Source: Lachnospiraceae bacterium YSB2008
Lineage (GTDB): Bacteria; Bacillota; Clostridia; Lachnospirales; Lachnospiraceae
NCBI GenBank assembly: GCA_000687655.1
Contig: JHWR01000012.1
Span: 1 to 64,000, forward strand
DNA: 64,000 bases
Direction of reading: 5' to 3'
Position 1 is the first letter of the stretch, and each line of letters opens with the position of its first letter. Both the position numbers and the translations under genes were made by a program. This document shows, one piece after another, positions 33,691 to 42,600 of the stretch. Below the pieces are notes generated by a model, which saw nothing but the letters and a program-made list of their open reading frames with translations, was not told the DNA's origin and searched no databases.

Positions 33691-33728
33691 CAAATACGAT
33701 GCACCAGAACCGGTGCATCGTTCAACTA
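33691..33728. repeat. Dispersed 38-bp hairpin element, copy 2
   Basis: Same unit as at 19690-19727. Stem CGATGCACC / GGTGCATCG, loop AGAACC. The two base differences from copy 1 compensate each other in the stem. It abuts the truncated HU gene. Confidence 0.65.
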
Positions 33729-33799
33729 ATGCAGTAGGACTTGCTTTGGTAGATTTGAATAGATAACTGGCGGGGCTTGGGGGCTTCCCCAACAAGTTG

Positions 33800-33846
33800 A
33801 AAAGACACATATGCTGCGTTTGCAAAACGCAACGTATGTGTCTTTT
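33800..33846. terminator. Long bidirectional-type hairpin
   Basis: A stem of about 22 pairs (AAAAGACACATATGCTGCGTT and its near complement ending GTGTCTTTT) with a few G-U type mismatches and a very short loop. A-run on one side and T-run on the other allow termination in both directions. No gene directly precedes it, so it may insulate the HU remnant from the region to the right. Confidence 0.6.
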
Positions 33847-33899
33847 CGTTGCTTGCAAAACCATGGTACCCCTGAAAAGTGCCGAGACGATGCGTTTAT

Positions 33900-33926
33900 A
33901 ACTTCGTCACAACTTGTGACGAAGTT
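33900..33926. promoter_or_regulatory. 27-bp palindrome, type B, copy 1
   Basis: Perfect palindrome: 13-base arm AACTTCGTCACAA, a central C, then the reverse complement. It shares AACTTC, ACAA and the length 13+1+13 with the type A sites but has GTC instead of TGG in the inner triplet. Partner copy 130 bases downstream at 34030. Confidence 0.65.
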
Positions 33927-34029
33927 GCAAAAAAAACGAAGTAGAACGCTTCTGATTCCAGAATTCCAGAGGCCGGGATAATAATACTTTTTCAAAAAAG
34001 GCTTCCAAATACCTGAGTGGCATGTATCT

Positions 34030-34056
34030 AACTTCGTCACAAGTTGTGACGAAGTT
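34030..34056. promoter_or_regulatory. 27-bp palindrome, type B, copy 2
   Basis: Same arms as the site at 33900 with a central G; read on the other strand it is identical. It lies 48 bases beyond the 3' end of the minus-strand regulator gene (34104-34811), so it is not in a normal operator position for that gene. Confidence 0.65.
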
Positions 34057-34103
34057 GCGTAGGGCTTATCTGCTCTCCTGATACAAGGGATGAGGTTGAA
34101 TCC

Positions 34104-34811
34104 TTAAAAGTATTCAGACATCATTTCATTGATCTGGTTCAGGGCGATTGTCATTTCTTCATGTACGGACATTTCTTGAGTGATGCATTTTTCTATCGTG
34201 TCAACCCCATCAATACGGCAGTAATAATTGAGCTTACCATCCCAGATGTTACAGAGATCCTCGTAGATGTATTTTTCAAGTTCACTATATATATCTAATT
34301 TATGCAGGATTATGTATTCTTGCTGGAATACTATTTCAACTTTGTGAAGCTTATTGCTTGCTATTTCCTGCATTTCGCTTTCAATCATATTAATATCGAA
34401 GCCCGTGTAGTGGAGCCTGGTCCAATAATCTGTAAAGCCTGATGATGTGTCAAAATCGTCTAAATAAAAAACAACGGCATCATATATTCTCTTAAGTGAA
34501 TCAAGAATTCTATCATTTGTAGTCATTGGTTGCACCTCAATCTTTTTGTTTAATAATAGTAAATAGTTGTGTATTCCTAATATGGTTTCTAGCGATTTGA
34601 TGGTCTCGATATCAGAAGGACCACTGTTGCCAAAACGCCATCCATGTACTGTATCAATAGATAAATGGAGTGAGTCAGCTATCTTTCTTTCCGTATCTGA
34701 GACCGTCATCTTTTCTCTCATTTGATAGGTTTTGAAAAAACGGTTAAATGCAGCAGGATGAAAATTGTAATCACATCCGTCAATATGAAATGTTCTGGTT
34801 TCCTTTGACAT
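34104..34811 (-). CDS. HTH-domain regulator-like protein, 235 aa
   Basis: Minus strand; the ATG at 34811-34809 follows AAGGAGGTGAAAC, an excellent site. Residues about 35-80 contain an XRE-like helix-turn-helix (ERKIADSLHLSIDTVHGWRF, then SDIETIKSLETILGI) in which the recognition helix carries SIDTVHGWR. The remaining 150 residues are helical and unrecognised, with several His and Tyr (YWTRLHYTGFDINMIE). It is divergent from the small Cys-rich gene at 35211. The 400-base gap between them holds a type A palindrome and two sets of repeats that could be its operators or a replication control region. Function unknown. Confidence 0.6.
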   Translation of the reverse strand: MSKETRTFHIDGCDYNFHPAAFNRFFKTYQMREKMTVSDTERKIADSLHLSIDTVHGWRFGNSGPSDIETIKSLETILGIHNYLLLLNKKIEVQPMTTNDRILDSLKRIYDAVVFYLDDFDTSSGFTDYWTRLHYTGFDINMIESEMQEIASNKLHKVEIVFQQEYIILHKLDIYSELEKYIYEDLCNIWDGKLNYYCRIDGVDTIEKCITQEMSVHEEMTIALNQINEMMSEYF

Positions 34812-34936
34812 GTTTCACCTCCTTGTAGTCTAGCAATATTGTAAATGTCACCTTATGGGAATATATTATCAGCTAGATTTTTGAAAAGACAGTTGAAGTT
34901 TTCTCACCTATTTCAAATTAATTGCTCGACATGTGA

Positions 34937-34963
34937 TACTTCTGGACAAATTGTCTGGAAGTT
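34937..34963. promoter_or_regulatory. 27-bp palindrome, type A, diverged copy
   Basis: Left half CTTCTGGACAA is identical to the sites at 971 and 1643, but the right half differs at two inner positions (TCTGG for TCCAG), which spoils part of the symmetry. It lies in the divergent region 126 bases upstream of the minus-strand regulator start. Confidence 0.55.
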
Positions 34964-34998
34964 TTTTTGATTTATGATAAAAAGGTTCTTTTATAAGT

Positions 34999-35060
34999 GA
35001 CGTATTTACGTGGTTTTTAGGATGAAAAATCCAAAAAATGGCGTAAATACGTGGTTTTTA
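34999..35060. repeat. Two 21-bp direct repeats around ACGTATTTACG-like palindromes
   Basis: Copies at 34999-35019 and 35040-35060 share CGTGGTTTTTA; their first parts (GACGTATTTA and GGCGTAAATA) are related by inversion of the central AT step. Start-to-start distance is 41, about four helical turns. Candidate operator or replication control sites in the divergent intergenic region. Confidence 0.5.
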
Positions 35061-35098
35061 CCTGGTACTTTTATGAAACACCCTTTTTGTTAGAATCA

Positions 35099-35131
35099 CC
35101 TTACAAGAACCTTACAAGAACTTTATAAGAA
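35099..35131. repeat. Three 11-bp tandem repeats (CCTTACAAGAA)
   Basis: Two identical 11-mers at 35099 and 35110 and a diverged third at 35121 (CTTTATAAGAA). The period is one helical turn, so a protein would bind the same face each time. They lie 80-110 bases before the gene at 35211. Confidence 0.6.
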
Positions 35132-35210
35132 CCCTAAAATGCGAGCTTAATTGTTAACTCGAAAGAATAATTTTGAAAAACAGAATATGAAATACGGAGA
35201 GTGATTAATT

Positions 35211-35417
35211 ATGTGGGAAAGAATTAAGTTTTGGATGAGAGATCGCAAGGATTGTGCAGGCTGCTGCCTCGGATGTTCCTATTATGAGGAGTGCAGAAAG
35301 GATATTATCCTTGAAATTGATGAGCAGGAAGCGTATGAGAGAGATCTCACTCATGAAGAGATTGTTGATGAGATTATTGAAGAGAAAAAACACTGTATCT
35401 ATGAGAAAACGGCATAA
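35211..35417 (+). CDS. Small Cys-rich acidic protein, 68 aa
   Basis: ATG 35211 follows GGAGAGTG. The N-terminal third is basic and Cys-rich (RKDCAGCCLGCSYYEECRKD: five cysteines in 17 residues), which could bind a metal or form a small Fe-S or zinc knuckle. The rest is an acidic helix (THEEIVDEIIEEKKHCIYE) with another Cys. No family known to me. It heads a possible small operon with the gene at 35443. Confidence 0.55.
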   Translation: MWERIKFWMRDRKDCAGCCLGCSYYEECRKDIILEIDEQEAYERDLTHEEIVDEIIEEKKHCIYEKTA

Positions 35418-35442
35418 TGTATGAAGAAGGGAGCTGAATGAA

Positions 35443-35580
35443 ATGTTAAAGCTTTTTGTTTATATATTCATGTTACCAATATATCTGATGATTTGGTTTT
35501 TAAAAGCAATATTCTGGATCCCACTGATCCTGCTCGGACTCATTTTTGATGATGGCGGCCCTGGCCCTGGATGCTGGTAG
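35443..35580 (+). CDS. Small membrane protein, 45 aa
   Basis: ATG 35443 is 7 bases after AAGGGAG. The 45-residue product is almost entirely hydrophobic (residues 1-36 form one or two membrane segments, MLKLFVYIFMLPIYLMIWFL then ILLGLIFDD) and ends GGPGPGCW. It begins 25 bases after the Cys-rich gene. Short length, but the start context and amino acid pattern are those of a real small membrane protein. Confidence 0.5.
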   Translation: MLKLFVYIFMLPIYLMIWFLKAIFWIPLILLGLIFDDGGPGPGCW

Positions 35581-35649
35581 ACAAAGATTGTATGCAGGTA
35601 GCAGACAACAAATATATTACAAAATGATAGAATGAAGGGAGGAATGACT

Positions 35650-36231
35650 ATGACTCAACAATCTTCAGATTATGTGATTTATAAAAGAAAACGTTATACA
35701 CTAATTGACTGCGAATCGAATCTAATAAAAACAGCCGATTTCGGTTTAGGTGTATCTAAAGATAAACATACAGGATGTTATAGAGGGTATATTGCAATCT
35801 ATGGGATTATTAAGGACACTCTATATGGTGTAAAACTTAATGAAGAGTTTGATTTTGAAAATGGTTTTAAAGTTAATTATATAAAATCCAAAAGAATGAA
35901 AATGAATTATACAGGAAGTATTCTTGTTGCATTACCTGGTTCAGATTACTTTAATTCAGACTTTATAGATGGCTATCTTTTTTCTGATGAGGCTTTTGAA
36001 TTATATTTTATTGATGGAAAGCTTAAAGAAGTGATTTCGCTAAAAGAGGCAATTGATGGATGGATAAATGAAGATAAAAGGATAGATGAAGAAAATAAAA
36101 TATTGCGAAAAAAGGGCAAATTAGAAGATAAACATGCGGGATATATGCGTAAAGCAGATATTAGGGATAAATACGCAAAAAAGCATCTTAAATACAAATA
36201 CTGTAATTATAAATGGACAACAACAGGATAA
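35650..36231 (+). CDS. Hypothetical protein, 193 aa (cargo cluster)
   Basis: ATG 35650 is 7 bases after GGGAGG; two upstream ATGs in frame overlap that site. The protein starts with YVIYKRKRYTLIDCESNLIK, rich in beta-type sequence, includes YRGYIAIYGIIKDTLYGVKL, and ends in a very basic helix (KAGYMRKADIRDKYAKKHLK as a type). AT-rich. No family is recognised. It is the first of three adjacent genes (35650, 36261, 36769) of similar composition that look like one cargo unit, perhaps immunity-type proteins of a polymorphic system; this is a guess from context. Confidence 0.5.
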   Translation: MTQQSSDYVIYKRKRYTLIDCESNLIKTADFGLGVSKDKHTGCYRGYIAIYGIIKDTLYGVKLNEEFDFENGFKVNYIKSKRMKMNYTGSILVALPGSDYFNSDFIDGYLFSDEAFELYFIDGKLKEVISLKEAIDGWINEDKRIDEENKILRKKGKLEDKHAGYMRKADIRDKYAKKHLKYKYCNYKWTTTG

Positions 36232-36260
36232 GAATTTTAGAGGGGAGCGTTCTATATATT

Positions 36261-36782
36261 ATGAAAAATGATAAATATAAAGATGTGGTTTTCGGGTATA
36301 TGGATGTACCTTCGTACGGTTGGTTCGGAGAGGATGATGGTGGTTTCGGAATTTTTATTTATCCTAATGGAAAGCTAGTATACAGAAGATATATTTTTGA
36401 TTGTAAGATTAAGAAAGAAAAAATATACAAAATATCAAAAGCTTCAGTTGATAAGATAAGTAAGATAATTAGCTCTTATGACGATAAGATAAAGGATTTT
36501 GATGATAATCTAGATAATGGTTCTTGTGATGGAGATGGTAATATTTTTATTTATTTTGAAAAGGAATATATTACATGGAATATTGAGAGAAATGATATAT
36601 CCAAAATAAAGAAGAACAATCCGGAATATTATGAGAAATATCTATCAGTAATGCTGCAGGAGAATCTGATGCTATTAATATTTGATGAAATACGAAAGAT
36701 TCTTCTGAATCAAGGGGTTGTATTGTCACTGTATAAGATAAAAATATTAAGAAAGGGGCTCGAAAGCTATGAAGCCAGTTAA
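36261..36782 (+). CDS. Hypothetical protein, 173 aa (cargo cluster)
   Basis: ATG 36261 with AGAGGGGAG 12 bases upstream; an in-frame ATG at 36213 lies inside the previous gene and has no site. The sequence begins KYKDVVFGYMDVPSYGWFGE with an acidic, glycine-rich loop (DDGGFGIFIYPNGKLVYRRY) and continues with mixed alpha/beta sequence. The FxIFIYPNGKLVYRxY element reads like a beta hairpin common in small immunity-like proteins. Overlaps the next gene by 14 bases, so the two are coupled. Not assigned to a family. Confidence 0.5.
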   Translation: MKNDKYKDVVFGYMDVPSYGWFGEDDGGFGIFIYPNGKLVYRRYIFDCKIKKEKIYKISKASVDKISKIISSYDDKIKDFDDNLDNGSCDGDGNIFIYFEKEYITWNIERNDISKIKKNNPEYYEKYLSVMLQENLMLLIFDEIRKILLNQGVVLSLYKIKILRKGLESYEAS

Positions 36783-38187
36783 GATAGGAACAGTGTTATA
36801 TGAAAATGAAGAAACAACAGCGATTTATGAAAAGTATAGAGCCTATTTTATGGTGGACGAAAAAAATTGGTATGTAAAATATATCATTTCAAAAGAACCT
36901 TCAGAGGAGTTGATAAAAGATATTGAAAATTATTATGCTGCCGAAAAAGAAAGAAACAAAAAACATGATGAATTTGTTGACTATGTTGCAAAAGATGTAT
37001 TTTCAAATTTAAGCCAAGAGGATAAAGAATATATTAATTTTCATCCGGATTCGACAGAACATCATTTTGGGATGGGCTTGGCAATCAGAAATAAATATAT
37101 ACATGGAAAAGATCTCGATTTCTTTATTATTCATCCCGATGATCTTTCTTCGGAAATCACTTCCCGTATAGCGTCTCTTGTGATTGATAATTATGATTAT
37201 GAAAATCCATATTATAGATATTTATACAACAGTTCTACTTTTACAGATTTAAGAAGATTATATTATGCGGTCAAAGGTGAATTCCCTGATGATATTATTG
37301 ACCAATTTGCTGATGATCCAGATGAATATGAAGCTTCAAAAAAAGCAGAAGGGATAATTAGAGCAAGTATTCTTGATTTAAAAAGATTCAAGCGGCTTTG
37401 CAAGAAATATGGGATATCAGACGATGAGTATAAAGAATGTAAATCATTCGTAGCTGAATATAATAAAAGAAATAGAGCTGTTATTCCCTATGACATATGT
37501 TTGTTGACTGGTGATACTTTAGAAATTGAATTTAGAAATCAACTTCTGAGATTAATGAAGGCTGTTTTTGAACAATCGCCGAGAGTAGCGCTGGAAATGC
37601 CAGGATGCATTTTTAATAAAAAGGATACAGTTTTACTTGCGGTTGAAGCGATGGGGAAATCTTTAGAAAGGTTTAAACAATTTAATGCTGATGATGACGT
37701 TATAAGAACTGCACTTAAGGATAATGGAGAGGCTATTCAGTATGTGAAAAAAAGTTTGAGAGATAATCCGGAATATATTCGTCTTGCAGTATCAAATTAT
37801 AGTTTTATGAATGGATTATCTACGAGATGTATGGCTAAGTATAGAGATAATGATGATATTGTTAAATTAGCGTTAGAAGCGGATGGCTATAATATGTGTC
37901 ATGCTTCAAAAAGACTAAAAGATGACTATGATATGGCTATGTTTGCTATTAAAAATCAATCGGGCAATCAGGGACCTGGAGTTGTACATTATCTAAGTCC
38001 TAGATTGAGAGATAATATTGATATAGCGATGGCGGATATAAAAGTAGGTCAGGCTGAGATTGATTCATATTCTACAAGGCTAAGAGATAGTAAAGAAGTA
38101 GCAGAAGCTCTTTTGGCAACTGATAATGCTTGGAAACTATATCAGATGAGTAAAAGGATTAGACAAAAATATGATGAAGAGGATTAA
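36769..38187 (+). CDS. DUF6794 / DUF4116-repeat protein, 472 aa
   Basis: The N-terminal part (about 75-165) holds LSQEDKEYINFHPDSTEHHF, GMGLAIRNKYIHG and a DLRRLYYAVKGEFP segment, the pattern of DUF6794. The C-terminal half (about 285-470) is built of DUF4116 repeats: units of about 48 residues such as ALKDNGEAIQYVKKSLRDN, LALEADGYNMCHASKRLKDD and LSPRLRDNIDIAMADIKVG, in which positions A..K.N/D G..L.Y.S..LRD recur. DUF4116 repeats are alpha-solenoid protein-binding repeats. ATG 36769 follows AAAGGGG inside the previous gene. Function unknown; soluble. Confidence 0.65.
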   Translation: MKPVKIGTVLYENEETTAIYEKYRAYFMVDEKNWYVKYIISKEPSEELIKDIENYYAAEKERNKKHDEFVDYVAKDVFSNLSQEDKEYINFHPDSTEHHFGMGLAIRNKYIHGKDLDFFIIHPDDLSSEITSRIASLVIDNYDYENPYYRYLYNSSTFTDLRRLYYAVKGEFPDDIIDQFADDPDEYEASKKAEGIIRASILDLKRFKRLCKKYGISDDEYKECKSFVAEYNKRNRAVIPYDICLLTGDTLEIEFRNQLLRLMKAVFEQSPRVALEMPGCIFNKKDTVLLAVEAMGKSLERFKQFNADDDVIRTALKDNGEAIQYVKKSLRDNPEYIRLAVSNYSFMNGLSTRCMAKYRDNDDIVKLALEADGYNMCHASKRLKDDYDMAMFAIKNQSGNQGPGVVHYLSPRLRDNIDIAMADIKVGQAEIDSYSTRLRDSKEVAEALLATDNAWKLYQMSKRIRQKYDEED

Positions 38188-38225
38188 TCAGTCAATTAAT
38201 GCTAGTTATCGGAGGGGTTTCGTCT

Positions 38226-38771
38226 ATGTCAAATGTGATTAAATATCAAATGTCTCTCGTGAAACATATATCATTGTTTCTAATCAGAAATCCAATTTTT
38301 GCTTTGGGAAACAGAATATCAAAGAAGATACGACAGTCGGTATGTAGTATTTACGAGAACGTATGTGAAGAATCGCAGGCAATTATGAAAAAGAATAAGT
38401 TGAGGCATGTTTCTGAAGTTGACGAAGATCGCCATTACAATATTACGCTAGGATTAGAACCGATGAAAAATAATACTTTCAAGTACATCGTTGAGGGTAT
38501 ATTGAAGGAAAAATGCTTTGGTGATGCTTATCTCAGTGTGGCATATAATCCTGTTAGAGATGATAAGATCTCGTGTGTTCAGGCTTATCGGATAAATGAT
38601 TCTATTCTTTATCACACGGAAGTTATCATCAGTGATGACAATGAGAGAGGTTATAAAATTCTTTTCAAGGAAGATATGTCTTTAATGGAAACAATATCGG
38701 TTTTCAGAATTATTCTGGTTTATTATCAGACGCCGCCTTTATTAGAATGGGAAGAGTTGACAGATTTTTAG
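38226..38771 (+). CDS. Hypothetical protein, 181 aa
   Basis: ATG 38226 is 8 bases after CGGAGGGG; the frame from 38199 is unlikely. A hydrophobic but Arg/Lys-interrupted N-terminus (LVKHISLFLIRNPIFALG) may lie on the membrane. The C-terminal domain (YNITLGLEPMKNNTFKYIVE, then SCVQAYRINDSILYHTEVII) is beta-rich. It follows the DUF4116 gene by 38 bases. No recognised family. A terminator at 38883 ends the cluster. Confidence 0.5.
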   Translation: MSNVIKYQMSLVKHISLFLIRNPIFALGNRISKKIRQSVCSIYENVCEESQAIMKKNKLRHVSEVDEDRHYNITLGLEPMKNNTFKYIVEGILKEKCFGDAYLSVAYNPVRDDKISCVQAYRINDSILYHTEVIISDDNERGYKILFKEDMSLMETISVFRIILVYYQTPPLLEWEELTDF

Positions 38772-38882
38772 GGTGTATCGTAGCTATTGCAATTCTTTAT
38801 TAATGCACTCAAATATGATAAAATACAAAAGGTGTTTTGACCGTTATTTTGGGGAAGGGGAATCTATGCTAAATCTTTGATT

Positions 38883-38920
38883 AACGGTATCATAACTTCA
38901 AAGTATTGATACCGTTTTTT
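38883..38920 (+). terminator. Rho-independent terminator
   Basis: Perfect 10-bp stem AACGGTATCA / TGATACCGTT with a 14-base loop and a T6 tract. Confidence 0.85.
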
Positions 38921-38985
38921 CAATATAGTAAAATAGCTGAGAGAGCTTGTCTCAAAATTAATAATCATAAATGAGAGGCGTTTTT

Positions 38986-39558
38986 ATGATATATGGCTAT
39001 ATAAGAGTAAGCACAAAGGGCCAGGCAAAGGATGGTAATTCCCTTGAGTATCAGGAACAGGAATTAAGATCCGCGGGTGCTGAAGTAATATATAAAGATG
39101 TTTATACCGGAACTGTGAAGGACAGACCTGAACTGGATAAGCTTATGGGGGTTCTTCATAAAGGTGATACATTAGTAGTTTCTAAACTTGATCGTATCGC
39201 TCGTAGCGTTGCTCATGGCGTTGAGCTTATCGAAGAGCTTAACGCAAAGGGAGTCAAGGTTAACATCCTCAACATGGGGGTTATAGATAATACTCCGACC
39301 GGAAAGCTGATCAGAAATGTAATGCTGTCATTCGCCGAGTTTGAGAGAGACTTAATCGTTCAGAGAACTCAAGAAGGGAAGAGGATAGCTAGACAGAATC
39401 CTGATTATAGAGAGGGACGCCCCAAGAAGTATGGTAAGAAACAAATAGATCATGCGTTGAAATTATTGGAAAGTCATTCTTATAGCCAAGTTGTAGAAAT
39501 GACAGGGATAAGTAAGGCTACGCTGGCAAGAGCAAAGTCAAAGTCAATGAGTAGCTGA
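38986..39558 (+). CDS. Small serine recombinase (resolvase/invertase)
   Basis: 190 residues from ATG 38986 (GAGAGG 8 bases upstream). The catalytic domain starts [20 protein letters not shown] with the nucleophile Ser near residue 9, followed by [20 protein letters not shown] and the [17 protein letters not shown] helix. A C-terminal HTH ([20 protein letters not shown]) completes the typical Tn3-resolvase/Hin layout. It lies immediately upstream of the defence-like operon and could be the mobility gene of that cargo module, or resolve element multimers. No res site was identified in the 200 bases upstream. Confidence 0.88.
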   Translation: MIYGYIRVSTKGQAKDGNSLEYQEQELRSAGAEVIYKDVYTGTVKDRPELDKLMGVLHKGDTLVVSKLDRIARSVAHGVELIEELNAKGVKVNILNMGVIDNTPTGKLIRNVMLSFAEFERDLIVQRTQEGKRIARQNPDYREGRPKKYGKKQIDHALKLLESHSYSQVVEMTGISKATLARAKSKSMSS

Positions 39559-39621
39559 TTATACCAACGTTAAATACATGGCATTAATTCATATTACAAA
39601 ATATAAAGGAGAAGTATAGAA

Positions 39622-42600
39622 ATGAAGGCTTTAAAGGAAATGCTTACACCGAGAAAATCAGTTTTTTTAGATACCACTAGGGATGATGTGCTGAATCTGT
39701 CTGATTTTGCGGAAGGGACAATTGACGCTGAAAAGTTCTTTTCCGAGAATTTTAGAACTCAGGGCATGAATATGTTATTCGATACTGCGTTTAAGCGTTT
39801 TAAAGGGGAATCAGATACGGGAGTAATTAAGCTTACACAGGCAATGGGCGGTGGTAAAACTCATAATATGCTGGCGCTTGCTTTATTGGCAAATGATAAG
39901 GAACTTCGAGAAAGTGTGCTCGGTGAAAAGGCGTCAGGAATTGGTGATATAAGAGTTGTAACATTTTCCGGCAGAGAAAACGCTGATTATGGTATTTGGG
40001 GCAATATAGCGGAACAACTAGGTAAAAAGGAGTTGTTTAGAGATTATTATTCTCCATTGAAAGCACCAGGAGAGAAGGCTTGGATTAATCTCCTTAAAGA
40101 TGACAAGATTCTTATTCTTCTTGATGAGCTCCCTCCATATCTCGAAAATGCTAAAGCAATAACCGTTGGCAACTCTGATCTTTCAAAGGTTACTATTGCT
40201 GCTTTAGCAAATTTATTTAGCGCTCTTGGAAAATCACAGTTAGCAAATGTATGCCTGGTTTTCTCAGATTTAAAGGCAACATATGAATCAGGAAGCGAAT
40301 TGCTTCAATCTAGCTTTAAGGAACTTGAGGCGGAAGCTAATCGTATTGCAATAGAAATTGCTCCTGTTCAATTAAATAGTGATGAGGTTTATTCCATACT
40401 TCGAAAGAGATTGTTTGAGGATGGTAGCATAAGCAAACAGTATGGAATTGATAAAAATGATATAGCTATAAAGTATAAAGATGCTGTTTCTATCACAAAG
40501 GGATTAGGATTTACAGCATATACAGGTGAGAATGTATATAAAGGAATAATTGACTCTTATCCTTTCCATCCATCTATCAAAGACTTATATGCACGTTTTA
40601 AAGAAAATCAAAACTTTCAGCAAACTCGTGGATTAATAAAATTGATGAGACAGGTTGTCAGAGAGTTTTACGACAGCGGAATGGCAGAAAATAATTATTT
40701 AATAAATGTTTTTGATGTTAATCTCAATAATCCAAACCTACTTGCTCTTTTCCGCCAAATCAAACCATCGTTGGAGGATGCTATAAGCCACGATATAGCT
40801 CAAGAAGGGAAAGCAATAGCTGAGTTACTTGATGAGGAAAGAAATGATGGAAATGACTATGCTCAGCAAATTGTTAAGCTTTTACTGGTGGCTTCCTTAT
40901 CTACTGCTAGTCATGGAATACTAGGATTAACTGAACCAGAGATATTTGGTTTCTTAAGTGCACCAAAGACAGATATAAATATATTAAAGGCAGCTCTTGA
41001 AGAGTTGAAGGCTCAGTGTTGGTATATTAAGACTGATAATATGGGAAGGCTTTATTTCCAAAATACCAAAAATATGGTAGCGGAAATGAATACATTAGTA
41101 GAATCATATACAAATGATAATGCAAGAAAAGAACTTAGAAATATACTTAAAACAAATTTTGAACCTAAGTTAAAGACTTGTTATGAGTTGTTGTATGTAC
41201 TGCCTGCAGTTGATGAAATTGAAGCAGATGAAAAGAAAATTGCGCTTGTAATTTATGAACCATATTCCGGGAATGAATTACATCCTCATTTATTAGAATA
41301 CTACAATAGAATATCATTAAAAAATCGTGTTATGTTTTTATCTGGAAATCGTAGCGTTATGGAAAAACTATATGCAAATAGTAAAAAACTTAAAGCGATA
41401 GAAACTATAGTTAATAATATGAAAGATGAAGGTGTACCTGCTACGGATCAGCAAAGAAAAGAAGCAGAAGCAACTCTTGATAAAACTTTACAAGCCCTGT
41501 TTTCGTCAATTAGGGAAACGTTTGTTACGTTGCATTATCCTACAAAGAATGGTTTGGAACATACAGATTTTAGACTTGAGTTTAAAGAGAATAAGTTTGA
41601 TGGGGAACTTCAAGTTATTAATACTTTGCGATCTGTCATGAAGTATGATGATTATTCAAAAGATGATGCGTTTCTTGAAACTCTACGTAAAAAATGTGAA
41701 GCTAGATTATTTACGACAAAAGAGATGCCATATAGTCAGATATGTGAGAGGGCAGCTACAGAAACTTCTTGGCAGTGGTATCATCCCGATCAGCTTGATA
41801 CCCTTAGAAATGACTGTTTAAAAAAGGATAAATGGCGTGAAATCGGCGGATACCTTGTTAAAGGACCGTTCCCGAAGGATCCTACAAGCGTTAATGTTAC
41901 TCAGCAATCATACGATGAGAAAACGCAGGAGTTTGTTTATCATATAAAAGGTGTTGGTGGAAGAGTGTATTATGATATTGGATCTGATCCTACTAGTGCA
42001 TCAACAGAGATAGATGATACTGTTTTTAGAACAAAAGAGCCTAAAGTTCGATTTATTTGTATAGATCCAGATAGAGAACGTGAAACAGGTGATGTTGTTG
42101 AGGTGATTGGAAAAGCGCCACTGAAATATCAGCAAAGGGTTACTCCGAATGGAATTGTGTTTGAGTTTGTAACAAATCCAAATTATGAAATCAGATATAC
42201 AACGGATGGAAGTGAACCTAAAGAAAATGGTGGATTGTACAATGGTGAATTTCCAGTGTCGGACTCTGCAAAATATGTTAGTGTTGCAACGATGTTCGAA
42301 GGAAAACCAATTGAAGAAAAGCAAATACTCGTTGATAGATCTGGGAAAACGCCAGAGGAGAAGAAAATAGACTTAAATAAATCTGTAATATATAGATTAA
42401 AAGCAAAGAAACAGTTAAGCGATACAGAATCTGCATATAACGAACTAGAACACCTCGAAAAATATGATGGTGTATTTATAAAAGGAGCAAGTGCTTATAT
42501 TTATGAAAAAAGTAATGAAACTAACTACGTTGAATATAATGCAAATATTCCTTATTTGGCTGGAGATTTAAGAGCTCTTATAGATTTAATTAGAGAAACA

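Larger units (their letters stand above)
33729..34103. other. Gene-free region with hairpins and palindromes
   Basis: About 375 bases without a supported gene between the HU remnant and the regulator gene. It contains the long hairpin at 33800 and both type B palindromes. The minus-strand frame crossing it is only the out-of-family extension of the HU remnant. The density of perfect inverted repeats suggests a binding or segregation site region. Confidence 0.5.

Noticed and set aside
33726-34040. Minus-strand frame of 104 residues
   Set aside because: Crosses several palindromes and a long hairpin and has no ribosome binding site.
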